From contig JAEPQE010000001.1 in NCBI GenBank assembly GCA_017640665.1, positions 885,262-949,261 of the forward strand: DNA of 64,000 bases, read 5' to 3'. Positions 51,123 through 60,332 of the stretch are shown in pieces. How positions within the stretch are numbered: the first letter of the stretch is position 1; every line of letters begins with the position of its first letter. The notes below the pieces were generated by a model. It did not search any database and had not been told where the DNA came from. It was given only the letters and a program-made list of their open reading frames with translations. The DNA is from Balneolaceae bacterium (GTDB lineage: Bacteria > Bacteroidota > Rhodothermia > Balneolales > Balneolaceae). Position numbers and translations under genes: made by a program.

Positions 51123-52148
51123 ATGCGTCAACTAGTGAATACCAAAACCGGCGGTTATGATGTACTTGAGGTTCAGGAAGTCCCGGATCTTAGCCCCGGA
51201 GATGACGAGCTCCTTATCCAGGTAAAAGCTGCGGGATTAAATTTCGCAGACATCCTTGCCCGCAAAGGACAATACCCTGATGGTCCCAAAACACCCTGTG
51301 TGATGGGCTATGAATCTTCCGGGATTGTGAAAGAAGTCGGTAGCACGATCAATAAAGACTGGGTTGGAAAAGAGGTCATTGTCCTCAGTAAGTTCAAAGG
51401 ACAAGCCAGTCAGGTAGTGGTTAAAGAATTTCTGGTATTTGAAAAGCCGAAACAGCTTTCCTTTGTTGAAGCTGCCTCCATTCCGGTTACCTATTTAACC
51501 GCCTGGGCTTTAATGGTTGTGATGGGCGGACTTAAAAAAGGAGAATCCATTTTGATTCATAATGCCGGGGGTGGAGTAGGATTAGCTCAGCTGGATATAG
51601 CTCAACATCTCGGGGCGGTCAGCTATGGGACTGCCAGTGAACGCAAACATGAATTCCTCAAAAAACGAGGTCTTGATTATGCCATTGACTACCGTAATAA
51701 AGACTGGTTTACCGAACTAATGAAATTGACCGATAACAAAGGCGTGGAGCTGGTCACTGACCCACTAGGCGGAAAGGAGTGGAAGAAAAGCTATAAAGCG
51801 CTTCGTGCGACGGGCCGGTTGGGAATGTTCGGAGTCTCTGTAGCAAGTAAAAGTCCTTCCGGCGGTCTAGGCGCCAAGCTGGAACTCATTAAAGCGGTTC
51901 TTGCCATGCCCACTTTTAAACCCATTTCGTTATTGGACAAAAATCGCGGAGTCTTTGGTGTTAATCTCGGACATCTGTGGCATGAAACCGAAAAAACGAT
52001 CTCCTGGATGCACAAAATTCTGGACGGAGTGGAAGATGGCTGGGTTCGGCCTCACGTTGACAAAACCTTCCCGCTCGAAGAAGCCGCCGAAGCCCACCGC
52101 TATATTGAAGAGCGGAAGAATATCGGGAAGGTGGTTTTGACTGTTTAG
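51123..52148 (+). CDS. Medium-chain zinc-free dehydrogenase (VAT1/quinone oxidoreductase-like)
   Basis: 341 residues. GroES-like domain with AAGLNFADILARKGQYPDGPKTPCVMGYESSG. Cofactor domain with the glycine motif HNAGGGVGLAQLDIAQHLG. The zinc ligands of true alcohol dehydrogenases are absent. The C-terminal DKTFPLEEAAEAHRYIEERKNIGKVVL is characteristic of quinone oxidoreductase/VAT1 proteins. It probably reduces quinones or enones with NADPH. It follows the DUF3127 gene by 40 bp and precedes the HNH gene by 39 bp on the same strand. Confidence 0.9.
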   Translation: MRQLVNTKTGGYDVLEVQEVPDLSPGDDELLIQVKAAGLNFADILARKGQYPDGPKTPCVMGYESSGIVKEVGSTINKDWVGKEVIVLSKFKGQASQVVVKEFLVFEKPKQLSFVEAASIPVTYLTAWALMVVMGGLKKGESILIHNAGGGVGLAQLDIAQHLGAVSYGTASERKHEFLKKRGLDYAIDYRNKDWFTELMKLTDNKGVELVTDPLGGKEWKKSYKALRATGRLGMFGVSVASKSPSGGLGAKLELIKAVLAMPTFKPISLLDKNRGVFGVNLGHLWHETEKTISWMHKILDGVEDGWVRPHVDKTFPLEEAAEAHRYIEERKNIGKVVLTV

Positions 52149-52187
52149 GAGTTGTTGATGTGAAAGAGCGGATAATAAATTAAGTCT

Positions 52188-52913
52188 ATGAAAAACCCCA
52201 CCTGGCATAGAGATGAGATCATATTAGCATTGGATCTATATTTCAGAATGGATTCAAGTAAGATGACTAGTTCACATCCTGATATTATTGAATTATCAGA
52301 ACTATTGAATCGCCTTCCCATTCATGATGTAAGACCGGATGAGGTAAAGTTTAGAAACCCGAATGGTGTGAATTTAAAATTGAATAATTTTAAAGCATTC
52401 GACCCTTCCTACACGGGTGCAGGAATGCAGAATTATGGAAGGCTTGATAAAAAGGTCTTTGAGGAGTTTGAATCCGATACGAAGAGACTTCACAAGATTG
52501 CCAATCGAATCCGGGAAGTAAGTAGCGATCTTGATTTGGCTAATAAGCTGTACCTCATCCGAGAGATTGAAGATGAAGAAAAATTTGAGGTTAAAGAGGG
52601 GGCGGTAATCTATAAACTTCACAAATATAGAGAGCGTAACACTAAAATCATAAAGAAGAAAAAAGAAACGGAGTTTCAACGTATGGGCAAACTACCATGC
52701 GAAGCATGTATGTTTGATTTCTATCAAAAATATGGATCATTAGGCTACAAATATATAGAGTGCCATCATCGAACCCCTTTATCTGAGTTTTCTAGTACTA
52801 CTAGAACTTCTTTAGATGATTTAGCTCTAGTATGTTCTAATTGTCATAGGATGCTTCATAGAAAAGTTGATGAACTTAGTGTGGAGGGTTTAAGAAGTAT
52901 TCTTTCCGCCTAG
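52188..52913 (+). CDS. HNH endonuclease, McrA-like
   Basis: 241 residues. The N-terminal half has the pattern of McrA-type restriction proteins: WHRDEIILALDLYFRM, IIELSELLNRLPIH, and KFRNPNGVNLKLNNFKAFDPSY. The C-terminal HNH domain is complete: CEACMFDF, ECHHRTPLSEF (His-His), and LALVCSNCHRMLHR, with paired Cys binding structural zinc. Relatives are annotated as 5-methylcytosine-specific restriction enzymes, a type IV activity against modified DNA. No methyltransferase is nearby, as expected for type IV. One counted line gave 37 % G+C, a little low. It is tightly behind the oxidoreductase gene. Confidence 0.82.
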   Translation: MKNPTWHRDEIILALDLYFRMDSSKMTSSHPDIIELSELLNRLPIHDVRPDEVKFRNPNGVNLKLNNFKAFDPSYTGAGMQNYGRLDKKVFEEFESDTKRLHKIANRIREVSSDLDLANKLYLIREIEDEEKFEVKEGAVIYKLHKYRERNTKIIKKKKETEFQRMGKLPCEACMFDFYQKYGSLGYKYIECHHRTPLSEFSSTTRTSLDDLALVCSNCHRMLHRKVDELSVEGLRSILSA

Positions 52914-52982
52914 CAAACTGTTCCGAAACATCCCCTTTCCCCTTCCCGTACGGTTTTCGAAACTTTGAACTAACTTCTTCTT

Positions 52983-54215
52983 ATGGGCAATGGACTAAAA
53001 ACGAGTATATTCCCTGCACTTCTGTTGTTGTCTGGTTTATCTTTCTCAAATGCTCAAACTCCTTTTTATGATTTAGATGTAACTATCAGTCCCGAAACCC
53101 ACCGGGTTTTTGTGGAGGGTGATATTAGCTTTCCTTCCACCATGATTGAAGATGGAATATTAAAGCTCCTGCACGCTCCGGTTGTGGATTCTTTGGATAT
53201 AACCTCCGAAAGTTTGGAGCATTTCGAATCAGATACCTCGGGAAACGGGCCTTCAACACATACGCTTTCTTTTTCGGAAGGACACCCCGATGAAATCACC
53301 ATACGTATATCCTATTCCGTGTTTATACCAACCGACCATAACATTAACCGCCTTACTCCCGAATGGATTGAACTGAATTTGGATAGTTTCTGGGTACCGA
53401 TTTTTTCTGCTATTCCGCATATCAGATATGAGATTACCGTAGACCTTGGTGGTGATTATACATTAATGACCGGTGATAACTACCGGAAGACCGGAGAAGG
53501 ACAGTATATCATTGAAGATGCGGTTCCCCGCCGGGATATTCCTTTTTCGGCCGGAATGGACCTTAGAGCTGTGGAAGGAACTCTTTCTGCTGCCTACAGC
53601 CCGCTGGATAGCGTAAATCTGGAAAATATTGTCGTCAAATCGGATAGCATTCTTTCCTTTCTCAGGGCTTATGCCGGAAGAGCGGAAGACTTCTACAATC
53701 CGCGGATCGTGGTAATCACTCCTCGTGAAGAAGTAGGCTATTCCCGGAAAAATTATATCGCCATGAGTGATGTCCGGTCATTTACTGATCAATACTTATC
53801 AGGTTACCTGGCACATGAATTTTCTCATTACTGGTTTTCGAATGCGAACTTTCAGACTAAACATCATTGGCTAACCGAATCCTTCGCGGAATATCTCTCT
53901 ATGATATATATGAGAGAAGTCTATGGTGAAAAATGGTTTTCTAATGATCTTGAAAAGAAAAAAACGCGGTTAGAAGAAGACCCAAGAAAACTGGCTGAAT
54001 TTGATTCCCGCCCTTCATTCCTGGCTCTGTACTACCGTGGGCCGCTTGTTCTTCATGCATTTGAGGAATTTGTTGGCGAACAAAGTTTTAGAAAAATAAT
54101 CCGCGCTTTTATCCGGGAGGATATCAGAACAAATGAAGAACTATTTGACATGATTAGAGAAGAACTTGGTACTGAGGCCAGTGAAAAACTTCTTGAGTTT
54201 CACGCCGCTATTTAA
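52983..54215 (+). CDS. Secreted M1-like (gluzincin) metallopeptidase
   Basis: 410 residues with a signal peptide (MGNGLKTSIFPALLLLSGLSFSNAQ). The N-terminal beta region (~25-200) resembles the M1 N-terminal saddle (YDLDVTISPETHRVFVEGDISFP). The zinc site is HEFSHYWF (~279) with the third ligand Glu in HHWLTESFAEYLSM about 20 residues later, the HExxH-18-E gluzincin plan. The GxMEN exopeptidase motif of classical M1 aminopeptidases is not evident, so it may be an endopeptidase or a divergent aminopeptidase. Its stop overlaps the convergent M24-type gene by 8 bp. Confidence 0.82.
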   Translation: MGNGLKTSIFPALLLLSGLSFSNAQTPFYDLDVTISPETHRVFVEGDISFPSTMIEDGILKLLHAPVVDSLDITSESLEHFESDTSGNGPSTHTLSFSEGHPDEITIRISYSVFIPTDHNINRLTPEWIELNLDSFWVPIFSAIPHIRYEITVDLGGDYTLMTGDNYRKTGEGQYIIEDAVPRRDIPFSAGMDLRAVEGTLSAAYSPLDSVNLENIVVKSDSILSFLRAYAGRAEDFYNPRIVVITPREEVGYSRKNYIAMSDVRSFTDQYLSGYLAHEFSHYWFSNANFQTKHHWLTESFAEYLSMIYMREVYGEKWFSNDLEKKKTRLEEDPRKLAEFDSRPSFLALYYRGPLVLHAFEEFVGEQSFRKIIRAFIREDIRTNEELFDMIREELGTEASEKLLEFHAAI

Positions 54216-55506
54216 TTAAAACCAACTCCTCCTGTGGCGGTATCAGCCAGCGGGCTCCGTCTTCGGTAATCACCACCATTTCTTCCACGCTGATGGTTTT
54301 AGTTCCGCCAGTTTCCAGAGTCCACGCATGAAAACCATCAAAGGCGAAGACCATTCCTGCTTTTAGTTCTTTTTGAGCGGCGGGACGGATGCTCGGTGAC
54401 TGCGAGCCTCCGAGGTTTGGACCTGTATCATGAGCTACATAGCCTACAGGGTGGCCTGTGCTCCACATCACATATTCTGAATTATTGGCTTTCATTACTT
54501 CCCGCTGCGCCGCATCAACTTCCACTCCCTTTACTCCGGGTTTCATAGCGTTAAACGCCGCGCGATTCCCGGCACGGGCAGATTCCCAGTAGAATTGAAT
54601 ATCTTCCGGCGCTTCTTTTTCTCCCTCCTTCAACACATAAGCGAAACGCTGGATGTCGCTTACCCACCGGTCGTAGAGTCTGATTCCGAAATCTGTTTGA
54701 ATCACGTCACCGGGCATAATTATTTTATTGGTGGCGTGGGAATGTCCACGATCCGGCCCGGAGTTTACATTAGGGTTTTGGGTAGGACTCCAGGCTTCGC
54801 CAACACCGTATTCTTCCATTTTAGCATCCAGAAAAGCGGCTACTTCTGCATCGGTTGTTACTCCCGGCTCGATCATTTCGTATGCCTCATTCTGCCACTG
54901 AGCTGTTAACTCTGCCGCCAGGGTCATGATCTCTACTTCCAGCGGCAATTTGATGGACAACCATTCATAGATGAGTTCGTCAGATGATCTTAGCCTGCCA
55001 CTAAAATCAGCGCCCAGCTTTTCTTCCAGGTTTTTGCGTTGGGTATAGCTCAGTCCATCTGCTTGCGCGTTGCTTTCGCTGGAGTTTATCGCAATAGTCT
55101 TGAAGTCTTTTTCTTTGATGAACTCCACGGCCTGTTCTACCACAGAACTTCCCCGCTTTACCGATATAACTTCGTCATGAATATCCAGCTCATCCAATGC
55201 CGTAGACTCCCCGGATGGCGAATACACTCTGGAAGTAAACCCGTTTTCATCTCTGAAAAATAAAAATGCGGCCGTACCCCCGGCGTTTTCTCCACCAATG
55301 TGATCTGCGATTGGGTCGTTGTTATTTTCTCTGCAAATAACCAACCAGGCATCTGCGCCGGCTGCTTCCATTGCTTGTGGTAACAAAGTGTTTATCCTTT
55401 CCTTCCTGATTTCCGGCCAGGGTGATTTGCCCCAATCGTAGGATTCTTGTTTTTCGCCGGGCGCGCATGCGGTTAATACGATGAGTGCAATTATAACTTG
55501 TTTCAC
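54208..55506 (-). CDS. M24 family (Xaa-Pro dipeptidase-like) lipoprotein
   Basis: 432 residues from the GTG at 55506, which gives a proper lipoprotein signal (MKQVIIALIVLTAC). The frame is open 30 codons further to 55596, with an odd hydrophobic lead. The N-terminal creatinase-like domain (~30-170) precedes the pita-bread catalytic domain. Metal ligands: Asp in VIQTDFGIRL, Asp in WVSDIQRF, His in STGHPVGYVAHDTG, Glu in GMVFAFDGFHAWTLETGG (here FDGFH replaces the usual ExG) and Glu in TISVEEMVVI. It should cleave X-Pro bonds or related peptides on the periplasmic side. It overlaps the convergent M1-like gene by 8 bp. Confidence 0.85.
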   Translation of the reverse strand: MKQVIIALIVLTACAPGEKQESYDWGKSPWPEIRKERINTLLPQAMEAAGADAWLVICRENNNDPIADHIGGENAGGTAAFLFFRDENGFTSRVYSPSGESTALDELDIHDEVISVKRGSSVVEQAVEFIKEKDFKTIAINSSESNAQADGLSYTQRKNLEEKLGADFSGRLRSSDELIYEWLSIKLPLEVEIMTLAAELTAQWQNEAYEMIEPGVTTDAEVAAFLDAKMEEYGVGEAWSPTQNPNVNSGPDRGHSHATNKIIMPGDVIQTDFGIRLYDRWVSDIQRFAYVLKEGEKEAPEDIQFYWESARAGNRAAFNAMKPGVKGVEVDAAQREVMKANNSEYVMWSTGHPVGYVAHDTGPNLGGSQSPSIRPAAQKELKAGMVFAFDGFHAWTLETGGTKTISVEEMVVITEDGARWLIPPQEELVLIK

Positions 55507-55633
55507 GAATACTCGGTTAAATGAGAGGTCACAGATGAACATAAATGTACTTAACACCAATACAAAGTACTCTTCAAAAAAGCATTTAAACTTCACTTAT
55601 TATTTATATAGACTCCGCATTATCACCTATAGC

Positions 55634-55657
55634 AAAGAGTAATTGCTCTTACTCTTT
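55634..55657 (+). promoter_or_regulatory. Hairpin just upstream of the cytochrome c gene
   Basis: Perfect 9-bp stem AAAGAGTAA / TTACTCTTT with loop TTGCTC, followed by TTA. It lies 23 bp before the ATG and 13 bp before the ribosome-binding site GGGAGGG. It could be an attenuator-like structure or the end of an upstream transcript. Function unknown. Confidence 0.45.
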
Positions 55658-55680
55658 TTAAAACTAAAAGGGAGGGTTCC

Positions 55681-56124
55681 ATGATTAAGAAGTGTCTATC
55701 CTGCTTAATTGCGGTTTTACTAATCGGGAGTTATAGCTGTTCACAAACAAAGAAAACTACTTCAGAGGATATAAACTTTGAAGCATTGAATATGCATGAC
55801 GGCAAAATGATTGTGGAGTCAGTTTGCGTAACTTGCCATGATCCTGATGCATCTGTTCAGGATCGTATTGCTCCGCCGCTCGAAATAATAAAAAGAAACT
55901 ATCTGTCTATTTCAGAAACTGAAAGTGAATTTATCATAAGGATGACGAATTTTGTTGTACATCCATCCCCCGAGGAGGCTATGCTTCATGCTGATGTTGA
56001 TGAATTTGGATTGATGGATCCACTAGGATATTCTGAACAGGATATCCAAAGTGTTGCTATGTATATATACCGTACAGAGCTTGAACATCCGGATTGGATG
56101 AATTCAGAAAATGAACCTGAATGA
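55681..56124 (+). CDS. Monohaem cytochrome c lipoprotein
   Basis: 147 residues. Signal MIKKCLSCLIAVLLIGSYSC with lipobox Cys20. The haem motif is CVTCH (~56), with candidate axial Met in FGLMDPLGYS or in EEAMLHAD. YSEQDIQSVAMYIYR is the typical C-terminal helix of small class I cytochromes. It is probably an electron carrier on the periplasmic face. A strong ribosome-binding site GGGAGGG is present. No oxidase or dehydrogenase partner gene is adjacent. Confidence 0.88.
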   Translation: MIKKCLSCLIAVLLIGSYSCSQTKKTTSEDINFEALNMHDGKMIVESVCVTCHDPDASVQDRIAPPLEIIKRNYLSISETESEFIIRMTNFVVHPSPEEAMLHADVDEFGLMDPLGYSEQDIQSVAMYIYRTELEHPDWMNSENEPE

Positions 56125-56140
56125 GATTTCAGTGTGGAAT

Positions 56141-56674
56141 TTATATATAGTTTTCCAGGTAGTTTTCCGGATCGAAGGGATCCATAGAAGATTCTTTTCT
56201 TAAATATAGCGGATGATGCGGATGCCCGGCTTTGGAGATATTTCCACGGGTGAAATATCGGCAGTTGGTATCTCTAAGGACTTTATAAATATCTTTCAGG
56301 CAGCGGTTCAGGTATGGGCGTTTTTCAATCAGGGTTCCCCATGCGCACCAGATATCGGCTTGTTTGTTCGGCAGATCGTGAACCAAGTTCCCGATCACTT
56401 CCACATTTTTGTCATGGATCGATTTCTGAAAATGCTTATGCATTTTATCCGGGTTAGTGGCACGTTGAGGATAAAGATTGAACATCAGCCAACCATCGTA
56501 GTTTTTCTCCAACGCATATCGTGCAACTGATGCAACCGTGGGGTCCAGGTTTTCCGGTTTGGCTGTACTCGGGTTGATCCCAAAGCAGATGAGCGGATTT
56601 CCTCCCTCTTGCCCAAGAGAATATCGGGAGAGGGGCTCATCGTGGTGGTAGATCCATGGCTTGTTTGGGAACAT
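56141..56674 (-). CDS. DUF1643 domain protein
   Basis: 177 residues from the ATG at 56674. An in-frame TTG at 56725 would add 17 residues (ATFDRSKIAYIKTENS) and cannot be excluded. DUF1643 features: LICFGINPSTAKPENLDPTVASV, GWLMFNLYPQRATNPD, IWCAWGTLI, and GHPHHPLYLRKES near the end. The family is widespread in phages and bacteria and is poorly characterised; the conserved Asn, Asp, Trp and His residues suggest an enzyme acting on nucleotides or nucleic acids. It is convergent with the cytochrome c gene. Confidence 0.85.
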   Translation of the reverse strand: MFPNKPWIYHHDEPLSRYSLGQEGGNPLICFGINPSTAKPENLDPTVASVARYALEKNYDGWLMFNLYPQRATNPDKMHKHFQKSIHDKNVEVIGNLVHDLPNKQADIWCAWGTLIEKRPYLNRCLKDIYKVLRDTNCRYFTRGNISKAGHPHHPLYLRKESSMDPFDPENYLENYI

Positions 56675-56725
56675 TGAATTTTCTGTCTTTATGTATGCTA
56701 TTTTTGACCGATCAAAAGTAGCCAA

Positions 56726-57082
56726 AAATTGCCGGAAAAAATGCAGCTTTCATTTTCACATGCCTTTGACCCTCTTTCTTGCTTACGATCCTATATACCT
56801 CCAAATATTGGGCTTGCCTATTTTTCCCGGACTTTTATTTACGAGGCTGTTTCTAAAACAGGCCTTAAAATTATTGGCGCTTATAGTGAGCCGATGATTG
56901 AAGCCATCGTTTAATTTCAGGCTCCTCCTGATGACCTTTTTTTATCGTCATTGCGGAGAGTCTCGTACTTTAATTAACGCCTAGTGCACATTCGACAAAG
57001 CAATCTCGTGGAAGCAGTTTTGATTTTATCGCAAAAAACACCGTTCGGGATGATCCCTATAAAAGAACCCGAGATAGTTTAA
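56726..57082. other. Intergenic region with a CGTCATTGCG-type repeat
   Basis: 357 bp between DUF1643 and tyrA. 56945-57010 reads TCGTCATTGCGGAGAGTCTCG ... CGACAAAGCAATCTCGTGG, a form of the widespread CGTCATTGCGAG ... GAAGCAATCTCG intergenic repeat. A 61-codon frame at 56729-56914 (plus strand) has no family resemblance and I do not call it a gene. Confidence 0.55.
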
Positions 57083-58216
57083 TCAGGCAAACCTATCCGC
57101 TAAACGATTTATCAAATATCCGCTTTCTGTCAACGCCTGGGTAGCAAACTTTCCAAAGAAATCAGTAACTCCTTCAAATTCCCTGATGAAGCCCTCCCGG
57201 TCATTCTTTTCAACTAGCTCAGCCAGTTTTTTATGGTGCTCGAAGAAGTTGAGTAGCAATTCCCGGCGTTCTTTATTCGAGAATACGATGTCTGCATACA
57301 GCTCTGCACTTTGTGCAAAAATCCGCCCCGTCATCATTAACTCTGCGCGATAAATCGGAGATGAATAATCCAGCATATCAGCGGGCTTGAGATCGTAGTG
57401 CTCCATAAAAGAACCATGAAGAAGCGCTACAAAGTGACGAAGCCCCTGAACTAAATGCATCACATGATCATGTTTTTCAGGCTCTGCTTCAACAATTCGC
57501 ATTCCCCATAATTCACATTGTTTGATGAACCAGTCCGCCTTTTCTCCATCCCGCGCCGGACAGACCACCATCAGCTGCTTCGATAAGTTCTCGACGTCCG
57601 GACCATGCATCGGGTGCAATCCAAGAACCGGGCCTTTGTGATATTTCAGCATCGCCTGCATCGGCTTAGACTTATTACTGGTGAAGTCGGCCAAGATGGT
57701 TTCTTTTCTAAGCCTTCCGCTTAACCGTTGAATTACCTGCTCCGTTACATTTATCGGAACGGTCACGATTACCATATCCAGTTTGTCGCTTAATTCTTCA
57801 AGTTCGTGCCAGTTTCCTTTATCAATGGAGTAGGTGTGATGCCCGGTTTGTCGGGTTATTCGTTGATAGAGTTTCCCCATTCCTCCCTCACCGCCGATGT
57901 AGAGAATGTGCATGGGTTCTTCTGTTGCAATTGGAAACTTCTCCTGAGATTGACTATCCCGCGAAGAACTCATGATCATCCTTAAAAAGTCTTCTGCCCA
58001 TTCCGGATCAATTCCTTTTTGATGAGCCATTCTCTTGAATGATTCGCTTTTTTCTATCTCTCGTTCGGGCACAAATACGGGGAGTTGATTCTCTACCTTT
58101 CTTTTGATTACATCCTGAACGGTTTTTGACCGCTCGGCTAGCAAGTCCAGTATTTCCTCGTCGATTTCATCAATACGTTTTCGCGGACTTTCTAATTCTT
58201 TATGTCTGTGAGGCAT
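57083..58216 (-). CDS. tyrA: Bifunctional chorismate mutase / prephenate dehydrogenase
   Basis: 377 residues, close to E. coli TyrA (373). The chorismate mutase helical domain is at ~5-90 (RKRIDEIDEEILDLLAERSKTVQDVIKRK, VFVPEREIEKSE). The dehydrogenase starts at ~105 with MHILYIGGEGGMGKLYQRI (NAD loop) and includes VPINVTEQVIQRL, LADFTSNKSKPM and GLHPMHGPDV with the conserved His. It makes tyrosine precursors from chorismate: chorismate to prephenate to 4-hydroxyphenylpyruvate. The E. coli-like fusion is notable in this lineage. No other aromatic pathway genes are adjacent. Confidence 0.95.
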   Translation of the reverse strand: MPHRHKELESPRKRIDEIDEEILDLLAERSKTVQDVIKRKVENQLPVFVPEREIEKSESFKRMAHQKGIDPEWAEDFLRMIMSSSRDSQSQEKFPIATEEPMHILYIGGEGGMGKLYQRITRQTGHHTYSIDKGNWHELEELSDKLDMVIVTVPINVTEQVIQRLSGRLRKETILADFTSNKSKPMQAMLKYHKGPVLGLHPMHGPDVENLSKQLMVVCPARDGEKADWFIKQCELWGMRIVEAEPEKHDHVMHLVQGLRHFVALLHGSFMEHYDLKPADMLDYSSPIYRAELMMTGRIFAQSAELYADIVFSNKERRELLLNFFEHHKKLAELVEKNDREGFIREFEGVTDFFGKFATQALTESGYLINRLADRFA

Positions 58217-58267
58217 TTTATTGTTTTATTCTTAGTTCTGACACACCCCTTGCCCACGGCATCCCTT

Positions 58268-58356
58268 TGGGAAAATCTCCTCTCAAGAGGGGATTTTTTG
58301 AACTGCTTTCTTTGTTATGAGTCCTCCTCCTTGCTAAGGAGGAGACAGAGGAGGTC
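58268..58356. repeat. Intergenic hairpin pair between tyrA and the uvrB duplicate
   Basis: First hairpin AAAATCTCCTCT-CA-AGAGGGGATTTT with TTTTTT-like tail, then CCTCCTCCTT-GCT-AAGGAGGAG and GAGGAGGTCG. It resembles the widespread CCTCCTTGCTAAGGAGG intergenic repeat. The first hairpin with its T-run could terminate plus-strand transcription. Confidence 0.6.
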
Positions 58357-58430
58357 GAAATATTTGCTGAACCTTAATCTAAAAGAATTTACCTTTCTTT
58401 TTGCTCTCTTTTCATCTGAAAATCATTTTT

Positions 58431-58547
58431 ATGTCAGAATTCAAACTTATTTCCTCATTTCAACCCGCTGGTGATCAGCCCACAGCAATTGCTGATCTTA
58501 CTGAAGGCATAAATGCGGGAGATAAATTTCAGACGTTATTAAGGATT
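58431..58547 (+). pseudogene. uvrB: Truncated 5' copy of uvrB (codons 1-39)
   Basis: 117 bp starting at ATG match the start of the intact uvrB at 60333-60449 with five substitutions (112 of 117 identical). The match ends exactly before the Walker A codons: the intact gene continues GSGKT, this copy continues SDLEEV and stops at 58616 after 62 codons in all. In every one of the five differences the stray copy has A or T where the intact gene has G or C, as expected for unselected drift. No match is seen upstream of the two ATGs. The native uvrB promoter may therefore lie upstream of this remnant. Confidence 0.9.
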
Positions 58548-58603
58548 TCCGATTTAGAAGAAGTCAAAAATTCTGATGCAAATTCATCTTCTTATCACTA
58601 TTC

Positions 58604-60319
58604 ATGCAAAAAATAGTACTACTCCTTCTTTTTACTGTTGCAATCTCTTTTTCTGCAAAAAGTCAGGGAATCCAGCTTGATGAGGATTTTAGAGACTGGG
58701 ATTCCGTTGATACGCTTTATTCAGATAGTGATGACGTGCCATCAGGTATAAACTTTTCTACTCTTAAAATTGCTAACGATACCCAATTCATTTATTTCTA
58801 TCTGGAAGTTGGTGATGAGATTAATCTTCAGGACTTCAATGATATTACGCTTTATATCGATACTGATAATAACGTTGAAACCGGAATTAAAGAGTTTGGT
58901 ATTGGCTATGACTTCAACTTTACCTTCGGCGCGCGGTCAGGGAATGTTTATTTAAATGGAACTGACCCCATAAGTGCCTATGATATCGGCTTGGTTTCTT
59001 CGCCTACTGTAACCTCTACTATTTTTGAATTTAAGTTTAATCTTGAAACTAATGTCGATGGACAGCCGCTATTTTCTTCTGAGATTATTTCACTAAAAAT
59101 CACGGGTGGTGAAGACCAGCTTCCGGAACCGGGAGAAACCCTTACCTATCAACTTTCTCAGGACGACTTTCGACCGGAATCATTTATTCTTAAGAAACCG
59201 CAACAAGGTCTTCGTGTATTATCTTACAATGTTCTAACTGATAACCTCTTTGAAAGTGGCCTTCAAGATAATTTCCGAAGAATATTTCGAGCCATCGACC
59301 CGGATATCATCGGACTTCAGGAAGTATACAATAATAGTGGTGCAGACGCCTCTCAGTTAATGGAGTCTTTCCTTCCTTCTTCAGATGATGAACAATGGTA
59401 TTCCGGTGATACTGGTAATGACAATCTGATTGTAAGCCGCTATCCCGTTATCGATCAGGCCTCCATCAAAGGCAATGCGGCCTATCTTTTGGAATTTGGA
59501 GAAGAAACCATGCTGGTTATAGTTGCACACCCTCCGTGTTGTACTAATAATAATGGGAGGCAGGATGAATTCGATGCTATGATGGCCTTTATCAGGGATT
59601 CAAAATCAGGTCAGGAATTCGATCTGGATCAGAACTCCCCAATACTAATCCTCGGAGATATGAACTTGGTTGGTTTTGCCCGGCAACAAAAGACATTACT
59701 AACCGGGGATATTGTAAATGAACAGCAATATGGTTCTGATTTCATTCCCGACTGGGACGGAACCAGCCTGGATGACGCAATTCCATCTAATCCAAATCTC
59801 CCAACTACCTATACCTGGTATAGCGAAAACAGTTCTTTCAGCCCAGGGCGTCTTGACTATATCGTTTATACCGGATCCCAACTGGAACTCACTAACAGTT
59901 TTTCTTTATATACACCAGCTTTACCTGGCGATACACTTGAAGCATATAACCTTCAGGCAGAAGATGTCACTTTAGTCTCAGATCACTTACCCGTTGTTGC
60001 AGATTTTACTAAAATAATACCCGTATATTCTGAAGTTCAAACTGATTTTCCGGGAACTTTTCAGCTTAATCAGAACCATCCTAATCCCTTTAATCCAACT
60101 ACCCTGATTAGTTTCGAATTATCTAAGCCCGAAAATGTTTCTCTTACTATTCATAATATTTCCGGGCAGAAAGTTGCCTCAATTATCAATAACAAACAAT
60201 ATTTAGCCGGTCGGTTTAGTGTTACTTTTAATGCTGAAGGGCTTAGTTCCGGAGTATATTTCTATCAGTTAAGTAATGGATCATCAGTAATCACAAAAAA
60301 AATGATGCTTATTAAGTAG
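58604..60319 (+). CDS. Secreted endonuclease/exonuclease/phosphatase family protein with type IX sorting domain
   Basis: 571 residues with signal peptide [21 protein letters not shown]. An N-terminal beta sandwich (~22-190) is followed by the EEP domain (~200-475): [22 protein letters not shown] (metal Glu), [18 protein letters not shown] and [12 protein letters not shown] (catalytic Asp-His). A C-terminal sorting domain (~495-571) has [29 protein letters not shown] and [10 protein letters not shown], the type IX secretion signal. It probably acts as a surface or released nuclease or phosphodiesterase. It lies inside the uvrB 5' duplication; the uvrB remnant frame overlaps its start codon by 13 nt. 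Confidence 0.92.
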   Translation: MQKIVLLLLFTVAISFSAKSQGIQLDEDFRDWDSVDTLYSDSDDVPSGINFSTLKIANDTQFIYFYLEVGDEINLQDFNDITLYIDTDNNVETGIKEFGIGYDFNFTFGARSGNVYLNGTDPISAYDIGLVSSPTVTSTIFEFKFNLETNVDGQPLFSSEIISLKITGGEDQLPEPGETLTYQLSQDDFRPESFILKKPQQGLRVLSYNVLTDNLFESGLQDNFRRIFRAIDPDIIGLQEVYNNSGADASQLMESFLPSSDDEQWYSGDTGNDNLIVSRYPVIDQASIKGNAAYLLEFGEETMLVIVAHPPCCTNNNGRQDEFDAMMAFIRDSKSGQEFDLDQNSPILILGDMNLVGFARQQKTLLTGDIVNEQQYGSDFIPDWDGTSLDDAIPSNPNLPTTYTWYSENSSFSPGRLDYIVYTGSQLELTNSFSLYTPALPGDTLEAYNLQAEDVTLVSDHLPVVADFTKIIPVYSEVQTDFPGTFQLNQNHPNPFNPTTLISFELSKPENVSLTIHNISGQKVASIINNKQYLAGRFSVTFNAEGLSSGVYFYQLSNGSSVITKKMMLIK

Positions 60320-60332
60320 CTCACTATATCTT

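Noticed and set aside
56729-56914. 61-codon plus-strand frame upstream of DUF1643
   Set aside because: It has no recognisable family, no ribosome-binding site, and most of it lies in a gap that also contains repeat sequence. Chance is the simpler explanation.
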